DNA of 28,717 bases. It comes from Kuafuiihalomonas sp964477875. GTDB taxonomy: Bacteria > Myxococcota > Kuafuiibacteriia > Kuafuiibacteriales > Kuafuiibacteriaceae. How positions within the stretch are numbered: the first letter of the stretch is position 1; each line of letters starts with the position of its first letter. The stretch is from the NCBI GenBank assembly GCA_964477875.1, contig CAYZFR010000028.1, forward strand, positions 1 through 28,717, read 5' to 3'. The notes below the pieces were generated by a model. That model was not told where the DNA came from. It saw only the letters and a program-made list of their open reading frames with translations, and did no database searches. Position numbers and translations under genes: made by a program. Of the stretch, positions 15,830 through 23,485 are shown piece by piece.

Positions 15830-16906
15830 GTGTCCGAAGACCAGCCCACTCTCGAGCAGTGCATCGAGAACGGGATGTACTGGTTCGGCCGCAGCGACCT
15901 CGAAGCGGCCCGGGCGTGGTGGGACCGGGGGTTGGAGCTGGACCCCGGCAACGAGCGGATCGTCCAGTGTCTGCGACTGCTGGAGGAGAGCACCTCCACG
16001 GGCTACAAGGGCTCGTCTTGGGCGGCTCCGTCGGCCCCGTCGCCTTTCGGGGCTCCCGAGCCCTCGTCACCGGCGTCGCCGGAGCGCTCCCGGGGGCTGG
16101 ACCCCACGCTTCCGAACCTGGCTCAGGTCGATGAGCTGCCCGATGAGCCGGTCCTCCCCGACGCGGCCAGCGATCTGCCCGACGAGCCCGGCTTCGACCC
16201 GGGGCTCCCGCGAGGACAGACCGGCTCCTGGCGCAGCATCTCCTGGATGGTGGACGACGCCACCAACCCCAACGCTCAAGACCCGCTCGATTTCGCCACC
16301 GACGCACCCTCCGGTGACGTGGAGACGATGGGACGGCCGCAGGACGAGCCCAACCCCTGGGATGCGGGCCCTGCCGTCACCAGGCCCCTCACGGTGAGCG
16401 ACGAGGGCGCCTTCGACGCGGTAGCCGACCCCACTCCGCTCCCCGAGTTGGACCGGGAGGCCTACTTCGATCGCTACCCCGAGACGCCGAGCGAGATCGT
16501 CGACTTCCTCAAGGCCACCGGCGATCTGGAGTTCGAGTCCGAGGTCGACGCGCTTCAGCTGGCCCGGGACAAAGCTCAGCTTCACGATTTTCAAGGTGTA
16601 CTGAACCTCCTGGAGGACAACCAGGAGGCGATGAAGGAGGAGGAGGCGCGTCGCATGGTGGCGGAGGCTCGCTCTCAGCTCATGCGGATGTTCGAGTCCA
16701 AGATCGGCGACTTCGATCGCGTCCCCAAGGTCAACGTCAGCGAGGAAGAGATCATCTGGCTCAACCTCAACCATCGGGCCGGCTTCATCTTGTCCCAAAT
16801 CGACGGCAGCGTGACCTTCGAGGACCTCGTCGCCCTGTCCGGCATGCCCCGCCTGGACACGGTGCGGATCCTCTCGGAGCTGCTCCAGCAGCGGGTGATC
16901 GAGTAG
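15830..16906 (+). CDS. TPR / disordered linker / winged-helix-like protein
   Basis: The 358-aa product starts at GTG 15830, five bases after the DnaK paralogue, with AGGAGGA and GAGGA purine runs ahead of it. Residues 1-55 form a single TPR-like unit (ENGMYWFGRSDLEAARAWWDRGLELDPGN). About 55-210 is Pro/Asp/Ser-rich and probably disordered. From about 222 a helical hairpin region (ALQLARDKAQLHDFQGVLNLLEDNQEAMKEEEARRMVAEARSQLM) leads to a compact C-terminal domain (VNVSEEEIIWLNLNHRAGFILSQIDGSVTFEDLVALSGMPRLDTVRILSELLQQRVIE) that reads as a winged helix. That domain resembles the N-terminal domain of the J-TPR protein two genes upstream. No enzyme motif is present. A role as adaptor or regulator of the DnaK paralogue is inferred from the operon. 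Confidence 0.8.
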   Translation: MSEDQPTLEQCIENGMYWFGRSDLEAARAWWDRGLELDPGNERIVQCLRLLEESTSTGYKGSSWAAPSAPSPFGAPEPSSPASPERSRGLDPTLPNLAQVDELPDEPVLPDAASDLPDEPGFDPGLPRGQTGSWRSISWMVDDATNPNAQDPLDFATDAPSGDVETMGRPQDEPNPWDAGPAVTRPLTVSDEGAFDAVADPTPLPELDREAYFDRYPETPSEIVDFLKATGDLEFESEVDALQLARDKAQLHDFQGVLNLLEDNQEAMKEEEARRMVAEARSQLMRMFESKIGDFDRVPKVNVSEEEIIWLNLNHRAGFILSQIDGSVTFEDLVALSGMPRLDTVRILSELLQQRVIE

Positions 16907-16921
16907 TCCTGCAATAGCTGA

Positions 16922-18190
16922 CTAGGATTCGTCTTGGTCTTCGCCCTCGTCGGCGGCGGGGGTTCGGGGCCAGATCGAGGTGCCCACCAGGGCGTCGGGC
17001 AGATAGGTTTCGCCCTCGGCGAGCCCGCCCACATCGTGGGGGTATTTGTACCCTTTCCCGTGACCGAGCATCCGGGACAAACCCGAGGTCGCGTTCCTGA
17101 GCTTGTCTGGGACCGGCTCCGCGCCCCGCTCCCTGACCAGACGGCGGGCAGCGCCGTAGGCCTTCAAGACGGCGTTGCTCTTCGGCGCCGAAGCCAAATG
17201 GGCGGCGGCCTGAGTCATGGGCAATACGCCCTCTGGCAGGCCGACCAGCTCGAAGGCGTGCAGGGCCGCTGTCGCCACCACGAGGGCGTTCGGATCCGCC
17301 GGGCCGACGTCCTCGCTGGCGAAGATGATCATTCGGCGAAGCAAGAAGCGAGGCTCCTCGCCGGCCTCGAGCATGCGGACCAGGTAGTAGACGGCCGCGT
17401 CCGGATCCGATCCCCGCATCGACTTGATGAAGGCGGATACGACCGCATAGTGCTCGTCGCCGTCCTTGTCGTAGAGGAGCCCCCGGTGCTGGAGGGCCTC
17501 CTTGACGTCCTCCCGGGTGAGGGGCCGTCCCTCGGCGTCCCTGGCGGCGACCTCCAAGCCGTTGAGAGCCTTGCGGGCGTCTCCGTGGCACGCCCCGGCT
17601 AGTGTTCGGAGGACCGACTCCTCGGCTTCTCCTCGCACCCCGCGCTCGGGGTCGGCGAGGGCGCGCTTCAGCAGGCCGAGGAGATCTTCTTCGTCCAGGC
17701 CGCGGAGAACGAAGACCCGGAGCCGAGACAGGAGGGCGGAGTTCAGCTCGAAAGAAGGGTTCTCGGTGGTCGCGCCGATCAGGGTCACGACGCCTTGCTC
17801 GACGGCGTGAAGGAGGGCGTCCTGCTGGGACTTGGACCAGCGGTGGATCTCGTCGACGAAGAGCATCGTGCTCCGGCGCAAGTCCCGTCGGCGCTGCTTG
17901 GCTCGCTCCAGCTCCTTGCGTAGGTCGGCCACGCCCGAGAGCACGGCCGACATGGGGACGAAGTCCGTATCGGGGCCGGCGAGCAGGCGGGCGAGGGTGG
18001 TCTTTCCGACTCCTGGCGGCCCCCACAGGACGCAGGAGGGAACCCGGCCCCCATCCACCATGCGGCGCAGGATGCCTTTCGGTCCGACGAGCTGGGTCTG
18101 ACCGACGACCTCGTCCAGGGTGCGGGGACGCATGCGCTCGGCCAGCGGTGCCTCGGGGTCCGGTCTGGCCGTCTCGAACAGATCGCGCAC
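16922..18190 (-). CDS. rarA: RarA (MgsA/YcaJ) replication-associated AAA+ ATPase
   Basis: The 422-aa product belongs to the RarA/WRNIP1 family, clamp-loader-like ATPases acting at stalled replication forks. Visible are PLAERMRPRTLDEVVGQTQLVG, Walker A GPPGVGKT (57-64), Walker B MLFVDEIHRW (about 108-117), LIGATTENPSFELNSALLSRLRVFVL with sensor 1 and the arginine finger, GDARKALNGLE (sensor 2), and the C-terminal tetramerisation region (HYAVVSAFIKSMRGSDPDAAVYYLVRMLEAGEEPRFLLRRMIIFASEDVG; GKGYKYPHD). GTG at 18190 gives the normal N-terminus. The longer TTG start at 18223 is rejected because that TTGACG is better read as the -35 box. The gene converges on the TPR/winged-helix gene (15-bp gap) and diverges from clpB. 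Confidence 0.93.
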   Translation of the reverse strand: MRDLFETARPDPEAPLAERMRPRTLDEVVGQTQLVGPKGILRRMVDGGRVPSCVLWGPPGVGKTTLARLLAGPDTDFVPMSAVLSGVADLRKELERAKQRRRDLRRSTMLFVDEIHRWSKSQQDALLHAVEQGVVTLIGATTENPSFELNSALLSRLRVFVLRGLDEEDLLGLLKRALADPERGVRGEAEESVLRTLAGACHGDARKALNGLEVAARDAEGRPLTREDVKEALQHRGLLYDKDGDEHYAVVSAFIKSMRGSDPDAAVYYLVRMLEAGEEPRFLLRRMIIFASEDVGPADPNALVVATAALHAFELVGLPEGVLPMTQAAAHLASAPKSNAVLKAYGAARRLVRERGAEPVPDKLRNATSGLSRMLGHGKGYKYPHDVGGLAEGETYLPDALVGTSIWPRTPAADEGEDQDES

Positions 18191-18195
18191 CGCCC

Positions 18196-18223
18196 GAGCT
18201 AAGCACGGACGCGGCCTCGTCAA
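18196..18223 (-). promoter_or_regulatory. Leaderless promoter of rarA
   Basis: On the minus strand TTGACG (18223-18218), a 16-base spacer and TAGCTC (18201-18196) end five bases before GTG 18190. Confidence 0.45.
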
Positions 18224-18238
18224 CCAGAGCGGGTAAAA

Positions 18239-18266
18239 TTGACGCGCCTGCTAGCGGTCTTAGCTT
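18239..18266 (+). promoter_or_regulatory. Candidate promoter of clpB
   Basis: TTGACG (18239-18244), a 16-base spacer and TAGCTT (18261-18266) give a short leader that carries the AGGAGA Shine-Dalgarno. It mirrors the rarA promoter on the opposite strand. No CIRCE element was seen. Confidence 0.4.
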
Positions 18267-18287
18267 ACTGGAGACGAGGAGAACCGA

Positions 18288-20843
18288 ATGAACATCGAGC
18301 GATTGACCGTCAAGTCCCGTGAAGCCCTGCAGGAAGCCCAAAGCGAAGGGCGTCGCCGCCAGCACCAGAGCCTGGAGGCCGCGCACCTTCTGCTCGCGAT
18401 CTTCAGGGACGCGGAAGGTCTCGGGCCCTCGGTCCTCGACCGCGTCGGCGTGGACCGGCAGGCGGTGGATCGCAAGCTCGACCAAGACCTGCAGAAGCTG
18501 CCCAAGGTCAGCGGGGCGGGGGCCGGCCAGCTCTTCCTCGGCGATTCACTGCAGCACCTGATGGGCGAGGCCGAGAAGGCGGCGGCCTCGTTGAGCGACG
18601 CCTATGTCTCGGCCGAGCACTTCATCCTGGGCGGTATCGAGACCGGCGCCCTGGACGGAACGGGGTTGAACCGGTCCAGCGTCCTGGAGGCCCTGAAGGG
18701 TCTGCGAGGCAACGCCCGCATCCAGACCGACGACCCGGACGCCCAATTCAATGCCCTCGAGAAGTACTGCAGCGACCTGACCCAAAAGGCGAAGGCCGGC
18801 AAGCTCGATCCCGTCATCGGTCGGGACGAGGAGGTGCGTCGTACCATCCAGGTGTTGTCCATGCGTCGAAAGAACAACCCGGTCCTGATCGGTGAGCCGG
18901 GGGTGGGAAAGACGGCGATCGTGGAGGGCATCGCCCAGCGGATCGCGGCCGGGGACATCCCCGAGAGTCTCCGCGACAAGCGTCTCGTCATGCTCGATTT
19001 GGGGGCGCTGGTCGCGGGAGCAAAATATCGTGGAGAGTTCGAGGAGCGCCTGAAGGCGGTCCTCGCCGACATCGCAGGGAGCGAAGGTCAGATCATCCTC
19101 TTCATCGACGAGATCCACACCCTCGTCGGGGCCGGCGCGGCCGAGGGCTCGATGGATGCGTCCAACATGCTCAAGCCCGCCCTCGCCCGGGGTGAGCTCC
19201 ACTGCATCGGCGCCACGACCATCGTCGAGTATCGCAAGCACATCGAAAAAGACGCGGCCTTGGAGCGGCGTTTTCAGCCGGTCATGGTCGAGCCTCCCAG
19301 CGTCGAGGAGACCATCGCAATCTTGCGGGGTCTGCAGGAGCGCTACGAGGTCCACCACCGGATCCAGATCCGCGACAGCGCCCTGGTGGCGGCGGCGCAG
19401 CTGTCGGATCGCTTCATCTCCGACCGCTTCCTGCCCGATAAGGCCATCGACCTCGTCGACGAGGCCGCGTCCTCTCTTCGGATCGAGATCGACTCCTTGC
19501 CCAAGCCCATCGACGAGGTGGAACGAAAGCTCCTTCAGCTTCGGGTCGAGCAAAAGGCTCTGGAGCGGGACGAGGGGGCAAAGGAGCGCCTTGCCGACGC
19601 ACAGCGTGAGATCGCCGAGCTGGAGGAGAAGGCCAAGGCCATGAAGGCTCGCTGGCAGACCGAGAAGGACGCCCATCAGGCCCGGGCAGCGGCGCGCGAG
19701 GAGCTGGAGCGCCTCAAGATCGAAGAGACCCAGGCCTATCAGCGCGGTGACCTCGACGCCGCCTTCGAGCGGACCCACGGGCTCATCCCCGAGGCGAAGA
19801 AGAAGCTCGACGAGGCCGAGGAGCGGCTACGAGAGATCTCCAAGCACAGCGCCTTCCTCAAGGACGAGGTGACGGACCGTGAGATCGCGGAGGTGGTGGC
19901 CCGCTGGACCGGTGTGCCGGTGAGCAAGATGTTGGAGGCCGAGGCCGACAAGCTCAGGGCGATGGAGGACCTCATCCAGCGCCGGGTGGTGGGACAGGAG
20001 GACGCGGTAGGGAGCGTGTCTCGCGCCGTCCGTCGGGCCCGGGCCGGCTTGAAGGATCCAAGGCGGCCCATCGGCAGCTTCCTGTTCCTGGGGCCGACCG
20101 GCGTTGGAAAGACCGAGCTCGCCAAGGCGCTCGCCGAGTTCATGTTCGCCGACGAGCAGCGCGTGGTTCGAATCGACATGTCCGAGTACATGGAGAAGCA
20201 CTCGGTGGCCCGGATGATCGGCGCGCCTCCGGGCTACGTGGGTCACGATGAGGGCGGACGTCTCACCGAGGCGGTGCGCCGGCACCCCTACTCTTTGATC
20301 CTCCTCGACGAGGTAGAGAAGGCCCACAGCGACGTGTTCAACGTGCTCCTTCAGGTGCTGGACGACGGTCGGCTCACCGACGGCAAGGGCCGGACGGTCG
20401 ATTTCAGCAACGCCATTGTCGTCATGACCTCGAACCTCGGCTCCGAGCACCTGCTCGACGAGACCGACGCTGAGCGGGCGAAGGGCAAGGTGCGCGAAGT
20501 GGTGGCGAACTTCTTCCGGCCCGAGTTTCTGAACCGGATCGATGACGTGGTCGTGTTCGACCGGCTGAGCCGGGAGGACATGAAGGCCATCGTTCCCATT
20601 CAGCTCGAGCAGCTGAGGCGCCGTCTCGCCGACCGGGAGATCGAGCTGGAGCTCAGCGAGGAGGCGCTCGCGTGGCTGGCCGAAGCAGGCTACGATCCAA
20701 AGTTCGGCGCCCGGCCGCTGAGGCGGGTGATCCAGACCGAGTTGGGCGACCCCCTCGCCACCGCTCTCATCCAGAGCACGGGAGAGCCCCGCACCGCCTC
20801 GGTGACGGTGAAGGAAGGTCGCTTGAACGTCAGCCTGCGATAG
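18288..20843 (+). CDS. clpB: ClpB disaggregase
   Basis: The 851-aa length is normal for ClpB, the Hsp100 that works with DnaK to rescue aggregated proteins. In order: the N domain (MNIERLTVKSREALQEA, with QSLEAAHLLLAI), NBD1 with Walker A GEPGVGKT (202-209), IILFIDEIHTLVGAG and GATTIVEYRKHIEKDAALERRFQPV, and the coiled-coil middle domain (about 395-530) that contacts DnaK and separates ClpB from ClpA/ClpC. NBD2 follows with Walker A GPTGVGKT (602-609), GAPPGYVGHDEGGRLTEAVRRHPYSLILLDEVEKAH, ATSNLGS-like MTSNLGSEHL, FRPEFLNRIDDVVVFDRL and KFGARPLRRVIQ. The ATG at 18288 has a strong AGGAGA at good spacing. It lies near two other chaperone modules in this window. Confidence 0.97.
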   Translation: MNIERLTVKSREALQEAQSEGRRRQHQSLEAAHLLLAIFRDAEGLGPSVLDRVGVDRQAVDRKLDQDLQKLPKVSGAGAGQLFLGDSLQHLMGEAEKAAASLSDAYVSAEHFILGGIETGALDGTGLNRSSVLEALKGLRGNARIQTDDPDAQFNALEKYCSDLTQKAKAGKLDPVIGRDEEVRRTIQVLSMRRKNNPVLIGEPGVGKTAIVEGIAQRIAAGDIPESLRDKRLVMLDLGALVAGAKYRGEFEERLKAVLADIAGSEGQIILFIDEIHTLVGAGAAEGSMDASNMLKPALARGELHCIGATTIVEYRKHIEKDAALERRFQPVMVEPPSVEETIAILRGLQERYEVHHRIQIRDSALVAAAQLSDRFISDRFLPDKAIDLVDEAASSLRIEIDSLPKPIDEVERKLLQLRVEQKALERDEGAKERLADAQREIAELEEKAKAMKARWQTEKDAHQARAAAREELERLKIEETQAYQRGDLDAAFERTHGLIPEAKKKLDEAEERLREISKHSAFLKDEVTDREIAEVVARWTGVPVSKMLEAEADKLRAMEDLIQRRVVGQEDAVGSVSRAVRRARAGLKDPRRPIGSFLFLGPTGVGKTELAKALAEFMFADEQRVVRIDMSEYMEKHSVARMIGAPPGYVGHDEGGRLTEAVRRHPYSLILLDEVEKAHSDVFNVLLQVLDDGRLTDGKGRTVDFSNAIVVMTSNLGSEHLLDETDAERAKGKVREVVANFFRPEFLNRIDDVVVFDRLSREDMKAIVPIQLEQLRRRLADREIELELSEEALAWLAEAGYDPKFGARPLRRVIQTELGDPLATALIQSTGEPRTASVTVKEGRLNVSLR

Positions 20844-20862
20844 GCGGCAGCTGAACGTCTCC

Positions 20863-20927
20863 ATCCGCATCCAGGGGCGGGCCGCGACGGCGCTCACGCC
20901 GGCCGGTCCTCCCTGGGACGGGCGGAT
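20863..20927. terminator. Imperfect hairpin between clpB and bamA
   Basis: ATCCGC and CCAGGG on the left pair with CCCTGG and GCGGAT on the right. Inside is a perfect CGGCG-CTCA-CGCCG stem-loop (20888-20901). Only TTT follows, so it is not a clean intrinsic terminator; attenuation is possible. Confidence 0.35.
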
Positions 20928-20976
20928 TTCGTCATAGGATTCGACTCCTCATCCTGTTATACGCGCCCGTCGCGGG

Positions 20977-23427
20977 ATGGGTCCTGCACCGAGCATCATG
21001 CCCGCCGCCGCACGTCGCGTCGTTTTGGGGGCCCTCCTCACTCTGCTGCCAGGGGTCCCTGCCGCGTTCGGTCAGGCGAGCCTAGAGGGTGAAACCCTGT
21101 CCGACCTTGTCTTCGAGGGCCTGGTCCGGGTGGAGCCCACCGCCGTCGAAGCGGTGCTGGCCTCGAAAGAGGGCGAGCCTTTTCGGGCCGACCAGGTGCG
21201 AAAGGACGTCGAAGCCATCTACCAGATGGGCTTCTTCGAAGACGTTCAGGTCTTCGCCCGCTCCGGCTCGGAAGGGGTGGTCCTGACCTACGTCGTGGCC
21301 GAGAAACCGGCCATTCGGAAGAGTCTGATCGAGGGGAACCAAAAGGTCTCCTCCGACGACATCAAGGACGTCATCGACGTCCGCCCCTTCACGATCCTCG
21401 ACGAGTCCAAACTGCGGGCCAACCTGAAGAAGGTGAAGGACCTCTACTTGGAGAAGGGCTTCTATCTCGCCGAGATCGAATACGAGCTTCGGGAGGTCGG
21501 AGAGCAGCAGGTCGACGTGGTCTTCGTGATCGACGAGCGGGCCAAGGTGCAGGTCCGCTCCATCCGCTTCGTGGGCAATCGCGCCTTCGACGATGCCACG
21601 CTGCGGACGGGGCTGCAGACCCGGGAGGGTGATCTGCTCTCCTTCCTCACCGGAGCAGGCAAGTATCGAAAGGACGCCTTCGAGATCGACCTCCTCCGCA
21701 TCTCGAGCCGCTACCTGGACGAGGGTTACGTCGACGTTCGAGTCGAGCAGCCCGACATCCAGATCTCCCCCGACCGTCGCTTCATCTACATCACCATCCG
21801 CATCGAGGAAGGGGAGCAGTACTCGATCGGCGAGCTCGACGTGTCCGGCGATCTCATTGAGGAGAGGGAAGAGCTCCTCGAGCGTTTGGCCTCGGAGCCG
21901 GGCCAGATCTTCTCCCGCAGCGTGCTCAGTCGAGACCTGGAGCGCCTCAAGTCTCGCTATGAAGACGACGGCTACGCGTACGCGAACATCACGCCGCTGA
22001 CCCAGGTCGACCGAGAAGACCTGACCATCGACCTGACCTTCGACATCGACAAGGGCGAGCTCGTCTACTACGAGCGCATCGACATCGTCGGAAACACCAA
22101 GACCCGAGACAAGGTGATCCGGCGAGAGATGCGCATCTACGAGGGGGAGCTCACCAGCGCGAGTCGACGAGAGCTGAGCAAGCGGCGAATTCAGGCCTTG
22201 GGCTTCTTCGAGAGCGTCGACATCCGGACCCGTCGTGGGTCCAACGATCGTCTTCAGAAGGTCGAGGTGGAAGTAACGGAGCGAAGCACCGGCACGTTCC
22301 AGGTCGGGGCTGGCTTCTCGTCCCTGGAAAATTTCATCTTTACCGCCCAGATCGCGCAGCAGAATTTTCTGGGCCGCGGTCAGTCTTTCCAGCTCTCGGC
22401 TTCGATCTCCCAGATACGTCAGCTCTTCAACTTCCGCTTCGTCGAGCCCTACTTCCTCGACACCGAGTGGTCGCTCAGCGTGAACGCCTTCAACTCCGAC
22501 GTGAGCTTTCGAAGCTTCGCTCGAAGCTCGCGAGGCGGAGAGGTGCTGTTCGGACATCCGATCAACTTCATCGACGAGAACCTCCGCTTCAGCGCCGGCT
22601 ATCGGCTCGAGTTCGTCGATTCCGGGCAGGCGCTCCTGAACGCCATCAACACCCAGACGCCGCTCTTTCAGCCTCTCGACAACAGCGGACGAATTTCGAT
22701 GCTGCGGGCGATCATGAGCTACGACGTCCGTGACGACCGGCTGTTTCCCAGCAAGGGCATGTTCCATTCCCTCACCCTCGACGTGTCCGCCAACGCCCTC
22801 GGCGCCAGCGATAATCGCTCCTTCCAGCGGCTGCGCGTGTCGACGCGCTTTTATTATCCGGTCATCTGGAAGCTCATCGCTCGGCTCCAGGTTCGGCTCG
22901 GCTGGTTGAACCCCGACAGTGACCGACAGTTCGCCCCCTCCGAGAACTTCATCCTCGGCGGAATTCAGTCCATCCGCGGCTACCCACCCTTCTCGATCGG
23001 TCCGGAGCGTCAGGCCCTGGCCAACTCCGGCGGTCGCCTGGCCGTCGATCCCTTCGCCAGTGATTTCGTCTTCGTCGAGGGTGGCAACAAGGAGTTCCTC
23101 GCCAACTTCGAGCTCGAGTTCCCCCTCGTGGAAGCGGTGAGGATCAGGGGCGTGGTGTTCATCGATGCGGGCAACACCTTTGGACAGGATGAGAACCTCT
23201 TCTACGCGAACGGTCGCGTCCGCGGTTCGGCCTACGGCCCCGAGGATCCTCGCTTCTTCGACTATGCGAGCCTGCCCGGCGGGTTGTTTTGGTCCACCGG
23301 CTTTGGATTCCGGTGGTTTTCGCCCATCGGTCCCCTCCGCTTCGAATGGGGCTTCCCGCTCACCCGTCGCCCCATCACCGATGATACCTCGCCGCTTTTC
23401 CAGTTCTCGATCGGCAACAGCTTCTGA
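20977..23427 (+). CDS. bamA: BamA outer-membrane assembly factor
   Basis: The 816-aa product is an Omp85 protein. A signal peptide (RRVVLGALLTLLPGVPAAFGQA) is followed by about five POTRA domains (about 37-435; repeats such as AIYQMGFFEDVQVFA, YLEKGFYLAEIEYELRE, YLDEGYVDVRVEQPDI, RYEDDGYAYANITPL and RRIQALGFFESVDIRTR) and a C-terminal 16-strand barrel. The barrel has the family motif IRGY (666-669), NKEFLANFELEFPLV, GVVFIDAGNTF, and GFGFRWFSPIGPLRFEWGFPL near the end. The final residue is Phe, the outer-membrane beta signal. BamA inserts barrel proteins into the outer membrane. ATG 20998 is an alternative start that shortens the leader by seven residues. TATACG (20958-20963) could be a -10 box, but no good -35 was found. 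Confidence 0.95.
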   Translation: MGPAPSIMPAAARRVVLGALLTLLPGVPAAFGQASLEGETLSDLVFEGLVRVEPTAVEAVLASKEGEPFRADQVRKDVEAIYQMGFFEDVQVFARSGSEGVVLTYVVAEKPAIRKSLIEGNQKVSSDDIKDVIDVRPFTILDESKLRANLKKVKDLYLEKGFYLAEIEYELREVGEQQVDVVFVIDERAKVQVRSIRFVGNRAFDDATLRTGLQTREGDLLSFLTGAGKYRKDAFEIDLLRISSRYLDEGYVDVRVEQPDIQISPDRRFIYITIRIEEGEQYSIGELDVSGDLIEEREELLERLASEPGQIFSRSVLSRDLERLKSRYEDDGYAYANITPLTQVDREDLTIDLTFDIDKGELVYYERIDIVGNTKTRDKVIRREMRIYEGELTSASRRELSKRRIQALGFFESVDIRTRRGSNDRLQKVEVEVTERSTGTFQVGAGFSSLENFIFTAQIAQQNFLGRGQSFQLSASISQIRQLFNFRFVEPYFLDTEWSLSVNAFNSDVSFRSFARSSRGGEVLFGHPINFIDENLRFSAGYRLEFVDSGQALLNAINTQTPLFQPLDNSGRISMLRAIMSYDVRDDRLFPSKGMFHSLTLDVSANALGASDNRSFQRLRVSTRFYYPVIWKLIARLQVRLGWLNPDSDRQFAPSENFILGGIQSIRGYPPFSIGPERQALANSGGRLAVDPFASDFVFVEGGNKEFLANFELEFPLVEAVRIRGVVFIDAGNTFGQDENLFYANGRVRGSAYGPEDPRFFDYASLPGGLFWSTGFGFRWFSPIGPLRFEWGFPLTRRPITDDTSPLFQFSIGNSF

Positions 23428-23450
23428 AGGCTCGAAAGCCCAGATCTTGC

Positions 23451-23479
23451 TTGGTCGGGGCAGAGAGCGATCGGAGCAT
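23451..23479 (+). promoter_or_regulatory. Candidate leaderless promoter of the C45-type hydrolase gene
   Basis: TTGGTC (23451-23456), a 17-base spacer and GAGCAT (23474-23479) end six bases before GTG 23486. GGAG within this stretch could instead be a Shine-Dalgarno nine bases from the start. Confidence 0.3.
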
Positions 23480-23485
23480 GCCGGC

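Noticed and set aside
13971..16307. 778-codon minus-strand frame opposite the DnaK gene, plus other long antisense frames over trmFO, xerC, hslU and clpB
   Set aside because: All lie opposite genes with diagnostic family motifs. Their translations are low-complexity Arg/Ala/Pro/Asp-rich or mirror the sense codons.
18191..18223. Longer rarA start at TTG 18223
   Set aside because: The extra 11 residues are not like RarA N-termini, and the TTGACG there fits a -35 box correctly spaced from TAGCTC.
18224..18287. CIRCE-type HrcA operator ahead of clpB
   Set aside because: No TTAGCACTC-N9-GAGTGCTAA or near match was found.
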